Position numbers and translations under genes: made by a program. The notes below the pieces were generated by a model. That model saw nothing but the letters and a program-made list of their open reading frames with translations. It was not told the origin of the DNA and ran no database searches. A stretch of 64,000 nt of DNA. Origin: Desulfobacteraceae bacterium. GTDB lineage: Bacteria; Desulfobacterota; DSM-4660; Desulfatiglandales; Desulfatiglandaceae. Positions 25,460 through 34,352 of the stretch are shown piece by piece. The DNA lies in NCBI GenBank assembly GCA_016844935.1, contig JAERTK010000163.1, positions 17,842-81,841 of the forward strand. The letters are read 5' to 3'. Positions within the stretch are counted from its first letter, which is position 1; every line of letters starts with the position of its first letter.

Positions 25460-26899
25460 ATGCCCTTTAAAAATCTTCAAGACCTGGTAAAGCACCTGGA
25501 GTCCCAAAAACAACTGGTTCAAATAAATGAACCGGTCAGCCCTGACCTGGAAATCGCCGAAATTACCGATCGGGTTGTCAAAAAAAAGGGCCCCGCCCTC
25601 CTCTTCAAAAATCCCACGGACACCCTTTTTCCGGTACTCACCAACCAGTATGGCAGCCTTGGGAGAATACAGGCCATCTTTGACATTCAAGAGCTGGATG
25701 ACCTGGGCAAAGGGTTTGCCCGCCTCCTGGAGATTGCTCCCCCCAAAGGATGGGTGGAAAAGCTGAAACTGCTGCCCAAGCTCAAAGAAGCGGCCAACAT
25801 ATTCCCCAAGTCCGTAAAAAGCGCTCCCTGCCAGGAGGTCATTAACACAGACAGTCCGGATCTGACCACTCTTCCCGTCCTCACCTGCTGGCCGGAGGAT
25901 GGCGGCCCGTTTATCACCCTTCCGGTGGTCATCACCCGTCATCCGGAAACGCGGAAACGGAACCTGGGGATGTACCGCATGCAGGTCTACGACAAAACCA
26001 CCGCCGGTCTTCACTGGCATGTGCATAAGGACGGGGCTGACCATTACCGTCAGAGTTCTCCCGACGAACCCTTTCCCGTGGCCGTAGCCCTGGGTCCGGA
26101 CCCCATCACCACCTATTGCGCCACGGCGCCCCTACCCGACGGAGTGGATGAACTGTTTCTTTCCGGCTTCCTGCGCCAGAAACCCGTCGAATTGGTCAAA
26201 TGCGTCACCTGCGACCTGGAGGTCCCCGCTGAAAGCCAGTTTGTGCTGGAAGGTTATGTCACACGAGGTGAACTGAGGACCGAAGGCCCTTTCGGAGACC
26301 ATACGGGCTATTACTCACCGGCGGACAAATACCCGGTCTTTCACCTCACCGCCATCACCCACCGGAAAGACCCCATCTACCCCGCAACGCTCGTGGGATA
26401 CCCTCCCATGGAGGACCAGTGGCTGGGCAAGGTCACCGAACGGCTCTTTCTGCCCCTGATCAAGCAGCAACTGCCCGAAATCGTGGACATGAATCTGCCG
26501 GTGGAAGGATGTTTTCACAACTTGTGTTTTGTGAGCATTCAAAAGCGATATCCGGGGCACGCCCAGAAGGTGATGCAGGCCATATGGGGGCTGGGACAGA
26601 TGATGTTCAGCAAGATGATTTTTGTCTTTGACAAAGACGTGGATGTTCAGGATATCTCGCAGGTATTGTTTCACCTGGGCGGTAATGTGGATCCGGGCCG
26701 TGACATCACCATGGTCAAGGGGCCGGTGGATGCGCTGGATCATGCCTCCACCCTGCCTCACCTGGGAAGCAAAATGGGTGTGGACTGCACCGCCAAATGG
26801 CCCGCCGAAGGGTATGAGCGGGGGTGGCCGGAATTGCTGCGAATGTCTCCCGGTGTCGTCAGCAAGATCGACAAAATCTGGAACAGGCTGGGGCTCTGA
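25460..26899 (+). CDS. mqnL: UbiD-family decarboxylase of menaquinone synthesis (MqnL-like)
   Basis: A 479-residue prenylated-FMN-dependent decarboxylase of the UbiD family. Typical segments: N-terminal QLVQINEPVSPDLEIAEITD, central RNLGMYRMQVYDKTTAGLHW, and the conserved EGPFGDHTGYYS loop. In the futalosine pathway it should remove the carboxyl of 1,4-dihydroxy-6-naphthoate or its prenylated form. The start at 25460 is chosen for the GGAGG five bases upstream; a TTG at 25433 overlapping the previous gene is less likely. No UbiX (flavin prenyltransferase) gene is nearby. Confidence 0.87.
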   Translation: MPFKNLQDLVKHLESQKQLVQINEPVSPDLEIAEITDRVVKKKGPALLFKNPTDTLFPVLTNQYGSLGRIQAIFDIQELDDLGKGFARLLEIAPPKGWVEKLKLLPKLKEAANIFPKSVKSAPCQEVINTDSPDLTTLPVLTCWPEDGGPFITLPVVITRHPETRKRNLGMYRMQVYDKTTAGLHWHVHKDGADHYRQSSPDEPFPVAVALGPDPITTYCATAPLPDGVDELFLSGFLRQKPVELVKCVTCDLEVPAESQFVLEGYVTRGELRTEGPFGDHTGYYSPADKYPVFHLTAITHRKDPIYPATLVGYPPMEDQWLGKVTERLFLPLIKQQLPEIVDMNLPVEGCFHNLCFVSIQKRYPGHAQKVMQAIWGLGQMMFSKMIFVFDKDVDVQDISQVLFHLGGNVDPGRDITMVKGPVDALDHASTLPHLGSKMGVDCTAKWPAEGYERGWPELLRMSPGVVSKIDKIWNRLGL

Positions 26900-26901
26900 T
26901 C

Positions 26902-27738
26902 TTGAAAACCCTTTTTTCGCTCATTAAAATTGAGCATACCCTCTTCGCGCTGCCCCTGGCCTTTACAGGCGCCGTTTTAGGCGCCCGCGGGATGCCTGCC
27001 GTTTCTGTTCTGCTTCTCATGGCAGTGGCCTTTACGGCTGCCCGGGCCTCGGCCATGGCCTTTAACCGCATCGCCGACCGTCACCTGGACGCGCAGAACC
27101 CGCGCACATCCGACAGGGAGATCCCCTCGGGGGCCTTGTCCACCAGCCAGGTGTGGGGTCTGGTCATTGTTTCCATTGTGGTTTTTCTGGCAGCTTCCTG
27201 GGCCATCAATCCCCTGTGCGGGAAACTGGCGCCCTTTGCGCTGGTGGTGCTCCTGGGGTACTCTTATACCAAGCGGTTCACATCCCTCTGCCACTACCTG
27301 CTCGGCCTGGCCCTGGGCATGGCCCCCGTGGCCGGCTGGATCGCCGTAACCGGTACGGTGGCGTCGGCACCGATCATATTGGGTCTGGGCGTCATCTTCT
27401 GGACCGCGGGCTTTGACACCCTTTACGCCTGCCAGGACGTTGAATTTGATCGAAACATGGGGCTTCATTCCATTCCTGCTAAACTGGGAACAAAAAAAGC
27501 CCTGAAAGTAGCGGCAATGAGCCACGTGGCAGCATTTCTATTGTTTATTCTGGCGGGCGCCCTGGCGTCTTTGGGGGTGGGATTTTATCTCTTCTCAATT
27601 ATCACGGGAGCACTCCTGGTCTGGGAACACCGGCTCATCACACCCGATGACCTGACGCATCTGGATATGGCCTTTTTCAAGGTCAACAGTCTGGTGTCGG
27701 GGAGTCTTCTGCTGGCGGTTATTGCGGGGTTGTTCTAA
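26902..27738 (+). CDS. mqnP: UbiA-family prenyltransferase of menaquinone synthesis (MqnP-like)
   Basis: A 278-residue integral membrane prenyltransferase that would attach the polyprenyl chain to the naphthoate. It opens with LIKIEHTLFALPLAFTGAVL, and the first Asp-rich site reads NRIADRHLDAQNPRT. The second is DTLYACQDVEFDRNMGLHS, the normal UbiA bis-aspartate arrangement. About eight hydrophobic segments are visible. A TTG at 26902, two bases after the decarboxylase stop, gives the length and N-terminus expected for MqnP. It ends the operon. Confidence 0.88.
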   Translation: MKTLFSLIKIEHTLFALPLAFTGAVLGARGMPAVSVLLLMAVAFTAARASAMAFNRIADRHLDAQNPRTSDREIPSGALSTSQVWGLVIVSIVVFLAASWAINPLCGKLAPFALVVLLGYSYTKRFTSLCHYLLGLALGMAPVAGWIAVTGTVASAPIILGLGVIFWTAGFDTLYACQDVEFDRNMGLHSIPAKLGTKKALKVAAMSHVAAFLLFILAGALASLGVGFYLFSIITGALLVWEHRLITPDDLTHLDMAFFKVNSLVSGSLLLAVIAGLF

Positions 27739-27833
27739 TTTACGCCTGTTTTGTGTTCTTCAGGATTTCGTTCACAAGACCTGCAAGTCTTCTAATACCT
27801 TCGCCGCATATTGCCCGATGGTTCCTTGTATCT

Positions 27834-28232
27834 TCAGGCCCCGCTGTTGATGAGCGACACCTGATCATTGAGGGTCCAGAGGTCATAGAGATACCCAAGA
27901 CCAAAGATGCCGCCCGTTAGCAGGTACACCAATCCGGAGAGCCACTTTCCCATGTAAAACCGATGGATACCGAATAATCCGAGAAAGGTGAGCAGAATCC
28001 AGGTAACGGTGTAGTCGAGCTCTCCTTTTTGGTACCTGAAATCCGCCAGGCGGTCCATGGAGGGGATCAAAAAAAGATCGACAATCCAGCCGATAAGAAA
28101 GAGCCCCAGGGTGAAGAACCAGATGGTTCCTGTAACGGGTTTACCGTAGTAAAACCGATGGGAGCCGGTGAAACCGAAAATCCAAAGGATGTAGCCGATT
28201 GACTTGAGGTGTGTGTCGTTTGACTGCTCCAT
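27834..28232 (-). CDS. Protein with two TM2 domains
   Basis: A 132-residue membrane protein made of two tandem TM2 modules, each with two hydrophobic helices and the G-x-x-G-x-HRFY-x-GK motif: FGFTGSHRFYYGKP and LFGIHRFYMGKWLSG. AAGGAG lies eight bases before the ATG. TM2 proteins are small and widespread with unclear function. It faces convergently into the mqnP end and lies downstream of a two-component operon on the same strand, so co-transcription with the latter is possible. Confidence 0.85.
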   Translation of the reverse strand: MEQSNDTHLKSIGYILWIFGFTGSHRFYYGKPVTGTIWFFTLGLFLIGWIVDLFLIPSMDRLADFRYQKGELDYTVTWILLTFLGLFGIHRFYMGKWLSGLVYLLTGGIFGLGYLYDLWTLNDQVSLINSGA

Positions 28233-28274
28233 GCGGTTTTCTCCTTATTTAAAAGTTCATTTGTCCTGAACCCA

Positions 28275-29033
28275 TCACCCCTGCACTTCAGGATCATGGT
28301 TAAAAAGATACCCCACCGATCGAAGGCTTTTAAAATAAATCGGTTTTCTGGGGTTATCTTCAAAATACTTTCGAAACCGAACAATGAAATTATCCACGGT
28401 GCGGGTGGAGGTTCCCTTTTCATATCCCCAGCCGGTTTCCAGAAGTTCGCTTCTCGAAAGGGGCTTGCCGCGATGGGCGATGAAAATTTTCAGGAGCTTG
28501 ACCTCCTGCTCGGTCAGGTCGATCCGGCCAGCCGGGCCATGGGCGATGAGGGCCTCAAAATCGATGCTGTTAGGGCCGAATTTGTAAATTTTCGGCGATG
28601 GTGAAATTCCATTCCCATGGGGATTCGTCTCACCCCGGGACCAGGTCCCCCGGGTCAACAGGCGCTCCACCCGAAGCAGAAACTCCTCCAGATTAAAGGG
28701 TTTGGCAAGATAATCGTCCACCCCGAATGAAAAGCCCTTGATCTTGTCATCAGAGTCCCCCCTGGCGGACAGGATCAAAACCGGAAGCCGTTCGTCTTCC
28801 ACGCGGATATGCCGCAACACCGACAATCCGTCAAGCTCAGGAAGCATGATATCCAGGACAATCAGATCCGGCTGCCACGCCTTCCACTTCTCAAGGGCTG
28901 TAACACCGTCCCCAGCCACCCTGGCATCATATCCCTTAAGGGACAAGTTGAGTTTCAGTCCCTCAGCCAGGTGGTCCTCGTCTTCCACCACCAGTATCTT
29001 TTTTATTCCTTTGCTCTCCCGTAAATTCGTCAT
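28275..29033 (-). CDS. OmpR/PhoB-family response regulator
   Basis: A 252-residue response regulator. The receiver has acidic ED at 18-19, phosphoacceptor D61 in LIVLDIMLPELDG, a switch Ser in VLILSARGD, and Lys in DYLAKPF. A linker of about 25 residues leads to a winged-helix DNA-binding domain (IDLTEQEVKLLKIF, RTVDNFIVRFRKYF, YFKSLRSVGYLF). Its start overlaps the stop of the sensor kinase gene by four bases. Tandem 11-bp repeats upstream of the kinase are a likely binding site, implying autoregulation. Confidence 0.92.
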   Translation of the reverse strand: MTNLRESKGIKKILVVEDEDHLAEGLKLNLSLKGYDARVAGDGVTALEKWKAWQPDLIVLDIMLPELDGLSVLRHIRVEDERLPVLILSARGDSDDKIKGFSFGVDDYLAKPFNLEEFLLRVERLLTRGTWSRGETNPHGNGISPSPKIYKFGPNSIDFEALIAHGPAGRIDLTEQEVKLLKIFIAHRGKPLSRSELLETGWGYEKGTSTRTVDNFIVRFRKYFEDNPRKPIYFKSLRSVGYLFNHDPEVQG

Positions 29034-30013
29034 TTCATACCCGTCCTGGACAGTTTTGAAGGCAGAATCACCGTGAAAACGGACCCTTTTTCCCCTTCCC
29101 TGGGTTCGGCCGAGACCTTCCCTTTATGAATTCGAATGATGCTTTCAACCAGATACAGACCGAGGCCGGTCCCTTTGGCCGACATGTTGCCGGATCGACC
29201 AATCTGGTAGAATTTTTTGAAAATTTTCTTGATTTCAGACTTTGGAATACCGATGCCGTTGTCTTCAAAACGAATACGCAACGCCTTGTTGTTACGTTCA
29301 AAATAGATGTCCAATTGCGGAATCTCCGATTCATTATATTTGACGGCATTGGTGAACAGATTCATCAGAAGGACCTCAAACAGGGAAATATTGATAAGAT
29401 ACAAAAGGGCGCCTTCAGATGGACGGTGTATGTTGATGTGGCAATTTACAAAAAGGTGACGGCTCTTTTTGTAAAATCGCTCAACCACCCCCACCAGGTC
29501 CTCGGTGGCAAATTTCCCGCCATAAGTCTTGCTCTCAACCTTTGCCAGATTGAATATCCGATTGATATTGTCACTCATCCGGTCTGCGTCCTGAACCATG
29601 TACCCGATGTATTTGAGCTGATCCTCCCGGGAAAACTCATATTTTCGAAATGTCTCCAGATACAGTTTCAACGAGGTGACCGGGGTCTTCAGTTCGTGGG
29701 TGAAATTGTTGATGAAATTCCGCTGGAGTCGGTAAAGCTGCAATGTTTTCTGGTTGTAAACAAAGATAATGAATATCCCGATCAGAATGCTCCCCACAAG
29801 GATGGAAAGTACCATAATCACCACCCAGGTCTGTGATGCCAGGACATGATCCGGATCCAGGTTGGCCTTTTGTATAACATTTTTGAGCCCGGCGCTGACC
29901 TCCACATACCAATAGATGTACAAAAAGAGGGACAAAACCACCGCCCCCACAGAGAAAATGAATATCAGGATGGGATGAAAAAACCACTTGGACTGTTTCA
30001 CTGGAGAATTCAT
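29030..30013 (-). CDS. Sensor histidine kinase of the OmpR-type pair
   Basis: A 327-residue membrane kinase with two transmembrane helices (about 12-37 and 60-84) around a short periplasmic loop of some 25 residues. A HisKA domain follows with the phospho-His in NNFTHELKTPVTSL, and an ATPase domain with N-box NLFTNAVKYNE, G1 DNGIGIP and G2 GTGLGLYL. The loop is too short for a normal sensor domain, so it may sense through the membrane or a partner. The ATG at 30013 has no clear ribosome site; a longer TTG start at 30088 would run through the repeated operator. Confidence 0.85.
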   Translation of the reverse strand: MNSPVKQSKWFFHPILIFIFSVGAVVLSLFLYIYWYVEVSAGLKNVIQKANLDPDHVLASQTWVVIMVLSILVGSILIGIFIIFVYNQKTLQLYRLQRNFINNFTHELKTPVTSLKLYLETFRKYEFSREDQLKYIGYMVQDADRMSDNINRIFNLAKVESKTYGGKFATEDLVGVVERFYKKSRHLFVNCHINIHRPSEGALLYLINISLFEVLLMNLFTNAVKYNESEIPQLDIYFERNNKALRIRFEDNGIGIPKSEIKKIFKKFYQIGRSGNMSAKGTGLGLYLVESIIRIHKGKVSAEPREGEKGSVFTVILPSKLSRTGMK

Positions 30014-30017
30014 ACAG

Positions 30018-30039
30018 TTTTGTAAAACTTTTGTAAAAC
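30018..30039. promoter_or_regulatory. Tandem 11-bp repeat, likely response-regulator operator
   Basis: TTTTGTAAAAC occurs twice head-to-tail (30018-30028 and 30029-30039), one helical turn apart, the spacing used by OmpR/PhoB-type regulators. It lies between the sensor-kinase ATG and the divergent radical SAM gene, so it could control both directions. Confidence 0.6.
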
Positions 30040-30130
30040 GTACCAGCCGGCCTTTAACCTTCCATTTTATTGTACTAGCGTAACACAATTACTTCAACCG
30101 ACAAAAACTCTTGAACGAAGACGGAGAATC

Positions 30131-31906
30131 ATGATGTTACAAAATCAACCTGTTCACAGACTCGGAACCCGGGCAAAAGTGCTGTTGTCAAGCGTTTTTG
30201 GGCCTTATGCCCAAGACGACGACTATGGAAGCCGCAAGATTAACCCAATGGAACTTTATCAGAATCAGGTGACACGTACCCAGGGTCCATTTTCCCTTCG
30301 TATGTTTCATCGGTCCTTTGGGTTGATGCTGCTTCAAGCGAATATTGATGCCCCCTGCACCCTCCTGGACTTTCCCTCGGAAGACCGGTTTATGGAAGAG
30401 CTTCAAAATTCTTCTTATGACATTGTGGGCATCAGTGCCATTATCCCGAATATTTTGAAGCTCAAAAGAATGTGCAGTCTTGTCAGAAAATGCCAGCCCA
30501 ATGCAACGGTTGTTGTGGGCGGGCATGTGGCCAACAAGGAAGACGTCCATGAAATAATTGATGCGGACCATATCGTTAAAGGAGATGGCATCCAATGGTT
30601 TAGAACGTTTCTCGGGCAGGACGAGACGGCACCGGTCAGGCATCCGGTTACGCCTTCGGCGAACGGAACCCGGATCATGGGCGTTCCCCTGAGCGAAAAA
30701 TCCGAAGATACAGCCGCCATCCTGATCCCTTCCGTGGGTTGCCCCATGGGCTGTAATTTCTGTTCCACTTCCGCCATGTTCGGGGGGAAGGGAAAACATC
30801 TCAATTTTTACGAAACCGGCGACGAGCTGTTTGGTGTAATGCAGGGAATTGAAACAAAACTCAAAACCCAATCCTTTTTTGTCCTGGATGAGAATTTCCT
30901 CATGCATCGCAAAAGAGCGCTTCGATTGCTCGAGCTGATGGAAAAGAACCAGAAAAGCTGGTCCCTTTATGTCTTCAGTTCCGCCCGGGTGTTAAAAAGT
31001 TATACCGTCGAGCAACTGGTGGGTTTGGGAGTTTCCTGGGTCTGGACCGGATTGGAAGGCGAAGACAGCCGGTATCAGAAGCTTAAAAAGGTGGACACCC
31101 ACGCCTTTGTCCAACATTTACAATCCCACGGCATTTGCGTCCTGGGTTCATCCATTATCGGGATGGAAAACCACACCCCCGAAAATATCGATCAAATCAT
31201 CGATCATGCCATCAGCCATGATGCGGATTTCCACCAATTCATGCTTTACACCCCGATCCCCGGAACGCCACTGCATGCGCAGCACAAGGCTGACGGAACC
31301 CTGCTGCCCGAATCGGAGTTTACGGCCTCGGATACCCATGGGCAATACCGCTTCAATTATAAGCATCAACACATCCGTAACGGCCGGGAAGGAGAATACC
31401 TTCTCAACGCCTTTCGCCGGGATTTCGAGGTCAACGGCCCCAGCCTTGCCCGCCTGATTCGGACCACGCTCAAGGGCTGGCAGAAATATAATAATCACCC
31501 GGATAAGCGGATTCGAAGCCGTTTTTTATTAAAGGCAAAAACGCTTCGAACCACCTACGCAGGCGCGGTGTGGGCCATGAAAAAATGGTCCCGGGGCAAC
31601 GAACCGGTTGGGGCAAAAATGGATACACTTCTCAAAAAACTTTACCGGGAGTTTGGCTGGAAGACAAGGCTGTTTGCCCCATTGGCCGGAAGGTATCTTT
31701 ACCACAACCTGAAAAAAGAAGAAATCCGGCTTCAGAATGGATGGTCATATGAACCTGAGGCATTTTATGAAAAAAATACAGCTGCTCTGGCACTTGAGCA
31801 TCAGCGAAAAGGCGAAAAGACTATAAAATCCACGGTTCCCTGGGTAACCGGGGATCTCTCGCCTGTTTTCGGCCGGATTCAGGCCGGCGCATGGGTGTCA
31901 AAGTAG
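30131..31906 (+). CDS. B12-binding radical SAM protein
   Basis: A 591-residue enzyme with an N-terminal cobalamin-binding-like Rossmann region (YDIVGISAIIPNIL, TVVVGGHVANKEDV; no clear DxHxxG) and a radical SAM domain with CPMGCNFC at C204, C208 and C211. The C-terminal 190 residues are basic and unassigned. Such proteins often methylate or rearrange lipids, tetrapyrroles or antibiotics. The substrate cannot be named. It is divergent from the two-component operon across a shared 117-base region containing an 11-bp tandem repeat, suggesting it is that system's target. Confidence 0.8.
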   Translation: MMLQNQPVHRLGTRAKVLLSSVFGPYAQDDDYGSRKINPMELYQNQVTRTQGPFSLRMFHRSFGLMLLQANIDAPCTLLDFPSEDRFMEELQNSSYDIVGISAIIPNILKLKRMCSLVRKCQPNATVVVGGHVANKEDVHEIIDADHIVKGDGIQWFRTFLGQDETAPVRHPVTPSANGTRIMGVPLSEKSEDTAAILIPSVGCPMGCNFCSTSAMFGGKGKHLNFYETGDELFGVMQGIETKLKTQSFFVLDENFLMHRKRALRLLELMEKNQKSWSLYVFSSARVLKSYTVEQLVGLGVSWVWTGLEGEDSRYQKLKKVDTHAFVQHLQSHGICVLGSSIIGMENHTPENIDQIIDHAISHDADFHQFMLYTPIPGTPLHAQHKADGTLLPESEFTASDTHGQYRFNYKHQHIRNGREGEYLLNAFRRDFEVNGPSLARLIRTTLKGWQKYNNHPDKRIRSRFLLKAKTLRTTYAGAVWAMKKWSRGNEPVGAKMDTLLKKLYREFGWKTRLFAPLAGRYLYHNLKKEEIRLQNGWSYEPEAFYEKNTAALALEHQRKGEKTIKSTVPWVTGDLSPVFGRIQAGAWVSK

Positions 31907-31938
31907 CCCGGTAAATTTTCTCATTCGTGAAACACTTG

Positions 31939-33036
31939 CTATTTAAAACGTACTTTTGGATGTGTGATTTCAGGTGAATCGATGGTTTGCAGTCTTGCGC
32001 GAAATTCGTGATCGGTTACGGAACTTTTCCAGTGCCCGGTAATGCCGGCAGTATACACCATCATGATATATATCCCGATGATAACAGTGCCCACCCGGGT
32101 CGCATTCCAGAAAATTTTCCCTGTGCCTTTCGTTTTTAACGCCAGCGTATTTTCGGCCGGACAGACCCGCGTACATTCCATGCATCCGTTGCATTCCGGG
32201 CTGCGAATATAAAGCTTGCTATCCACCGGCAGGTCATAAGGACACGCTTCGGAACAGCTTTTACAACCGATACAGGTGTCGGGATTGCGCTGAATCCGTG
32301 TGGGGCTGCATAAGGCCAGCAACCCCATCAGTCCTCCATAGGGGCACAGGTACCGGCACCAGGCATTGCGAACAAAGAGAGACGATAAAACCAAAACCGT
32401 TAATACGATCATTGTCAGCATGGTCATCCGTGTGAAAAAATGGAGCATCTTGACATCGGATATTTTATAATAAGGACTTTCCAGAAATCCTAGAATGTCA
32501 GGGCTGCTCATGGAAAATATAATGACTACAAAAAACCCAAGCAGCAGGTATTTGAGACTTCGTAAAGGAAAATCCAGCCAGACGGGCAGCTTATAGTTTT
32601 TCCCGAAGAGACCTCTTCCCAATTTCCAGAGCCATTCGGAAAAGGTTCCAACCGGACAGAACCACCCACAAAACGATTTACGCAGTGCAAGGGAAATAAA
32701 ACCGGCAAATCCCAATAATACCATGGCGGCCGGGTGAACCGAATCCCAGATACCGGTTTGAACAAACAGTTTCCATCCCATCAGCGCTCCGATGGGAAGG
32801 AAGCCTTCAACACCCGGCGGCCTCAGGACAGTGATCACACCGTTTCCCGAGGCCTGGTGAACATAGATGAAAAATTGAACCCCTATTCCGATGGTTGCGA
32901 GAAATACGCCCAATTGAAACCAATTTCGTTTTCCCCAGCTATGGGGTTCTCTGCGCTCCTCACGCTGCGGACGAGAATTGTCTGGAACTAATGTATTTTC
33001 AGATTCTTTCAACACTTTATGATTTAATATTACCAA
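31939..33036 (-). CDS. NapH/YccM-like membrane polyferredoxin
   Basis: A 365-residue membrane Fe-S protein with about five hydrophobic segments. It has two CxxxCP cytoplasmic motifs of the NapH/NosR type (SFCGWFCPVG and WCRYLCPYGG), then two ferredoxin clusters CIGCKSCSEACPYDLP and CNGCMECTRVCPAENT, and a last helix near the C-terminus. It should pass electrons between the quinone pool and a redox partner. No nitrate reductase, thiol or catalytic partner gene is adjacent. The N-terminal 35 residues are charged; a TTG at 33036 is the most upstream start, an internal GTG is an alternative. Confidence 0.82.
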   Translation of the reverse strand: MVILNHKVLKESENTLVPDNSRPQREERREPHSWGKRNWFQLGVFLATIGIGVQFFIYVHQASGNGVITVLRPPGVEGFLPIGALMGWKLFVQTGIWDSVHPAAMVLLGFAGFISLALRKSFCGWFCPVGTFSEWLWKLGRGLFGKNYKLPVWLDFPLRSLKYLLLGFFVVIIFSMSSPDILGFLESPYYKISDVKMLHFFTRMTMLTMIVLTVLVLSSLFVRNAWCRYLCPYGGLMGLLALCSPTRIQRNPDTCIGCKSCSEACPYDLPVDSKLYIRSPECNGCMECTRVCPAENTLALKTKGTGKIFWNATRVGTVIIGIYIMMVYTAGITGHWKSSVTDHEFRARLQTIDSPEITHPKVRFK

Positions 33037-33223
33037 AATCTTCTGTTCGTTTATAACTTTTTGATTTCACCCAAGACCACTTCTTCGTATTTCCTGTGGT
33101 TTTCTACTGGAAAATGGATCACTGGTAATTGACCTAAGTCAATTCATTCGGTTTCCGTTCGTGTTTTATATACGAGGGGAAAAGATATTGGCTGGTGAAA
33201 GCATAAATTTAAAGGAGGTATGA

Positions 33224-33493
33224 ATGGGAACCTATACCGAACTGGTCTTATTTGGATCGTTGAAGAAAGAAACGGCGGGTGCTGGCGAGGATTCAATCCG
33301 ATTTGAGCTTGAAGATCCCACACCGCTGCTCGAGGTTTTACACACGTATGAAATTCCTGAAAACAGGGTACAACTGGCCATGGTCAACCACGGTGCCGTT
33401 CCCAAGAATTCTATTATTCATCCGGGCGATCGCCTGGCGCTGTTTCCCAAGGAATATGCCATTTTTGCCGATTGGCACGACTTGAAATTCTGA
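33224..33493 (+). CDS. ThiS/MoaD-like beta-grasp protein without the C-terminal Gly-Gly
   Basis: An 89-residue protein with the ubiquitin-like beta-grasp pattern of MoaD/ThiS: LVLFGSLKKET at the start, TPLLEVLHTYEIPENRVQLA, VNHGAVPKNSII, HPGDRLALFPKEYAIF. Family sulfur carriers end in Gly-Gly, but this one ends FADWHDLKF, so it cannot be activated as a normal thiocarboxylate carrier without processing. AAGGAGG precedes the ATG. It stands alone between the NapH-like gene and the convergent mqnD operon. It may act in tungsten/molybdenum cofactor enzymes, but that is only a guess. Confidence 0.72.
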   Translation: MGTYTELVLFGSLKKETAGAGEDSIRFELEDPTPLLEVLHTYEIPENRVQLAMVNHGAVPKNSIIHPGDRLALFPKEYAIFADWHDLKF

Positions 33494-33521
33494 TCCGGGA
33501 GATGTGGCCCTGCTCGATGTT

Positions 33522-34352
33522 TCAACAGGCCATCAACGGCAGCACGCATGGCCCCAGTAACCCGACCGCCTCCGCCCGGTCCAGTAAAACCGTCACGGCG
33601 TCCTGCCCTTCATGGCCCAGGTTCCTGCTGAACCGGTTCACGTAAAGGTCGATATGCTGCTGAATCACTGGACGCGCCATCTCCTGGGCATGGGATCTGA
33701 CGTAATCCATGACCACCGACGATCCGCTCTCCGCCAGCAAAAGGGATTGACGAATCCGATGGTCCACCATCCGCGCCGTGCTCTCCCCCAGATCCCTGCG
33801 GATGCCAATACCGCCCAGGGGGATGGGAAGTCCGGTTTCTTCCTCCCACCACTGGCCCAGATCAAGGATTCCCTCTAGGCCATAGGCATCCAGTGTAAAC
33901 CGCCCTTCATGAATAACGAGCCCAAAATCCGCTTCACCAACTTTCACCGCCGGCATAATTTCGGAAAACACCATTTGCCGGAATCGCGGCTCATATCCCA
34001 GGTAGAGGGTCAGGAGCAACCGGGCCGTTGTCAGATTTCCGGGTGCTGCAATGACCGCGTCTTTGAGGTCTTTCAGGTCCGTCCCGCTCCGGGCCACCAG
34101 AATCGGGCCGCAACCCCGCCCCAACGCGCCCCCGGAATGAAGCAAAGCATACTGATCCCTCACCCTGCCGAAGGCAAAAAATGAAAGCTTGGTAACATCC
34201 AGCCTCCCCTCCAAAGCCCATCCGTTCAAAGTCTCCACATCAGCCAGTACCGGATCAAAGGAGAGAAATTCATCTTCGTTATAGGCCGAAAGACCCCCGA
34301 AGATGTAGGTGTCATTGGGGCATGTAGAGTAGCCTAACTTCAGCTTTTTCAA
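33522..34352 (-). CDS. mqnD: 1,4-dihydroxy-6-naphthoate synthase
   Basis: A 276-residue protein with the MqnD signature LGYSTCPNDTYIFGG at the N-terminus, TKLSFFAFGRV, GRGCGPILVAR, and DFGLVIHEGRFTL, which contains the catalytic His. It converts cyclic dehypoxanthine futalosine to 1,4-dihydroxy-6-naphthoate, the last dedicated step of the futalosine route. It overlaps mqnB by four bases and completes the steps missing from the mqnE-mqnP operon 7 kb away. Confidence 0.93.
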   Translation of the reverse strand: MKKLKLGYSTCPNDTYIFGGLSAYNEDEFLSFDPVLADVETLNGWALEGRLDVTKLSFFAFGRVRDQYALLHSGGALGRGCGPILVARSGTDLKDLKDAVIAAPGNLTTARLLLTLYLGYEPRFRQMVFSEIMPAVKVGEADFGLVIHEGRFTLDAYGLEGILDLGQWWEEETGLPIPLGGIGIRRDLGESTARMVDHRIRQSLLLAESGSSVVMDYVRSHAQEMARPVIQQHIDLYVNRFSRNLGHEGQDAVTVLLDRAEAVGLLGPCVLPLMAC

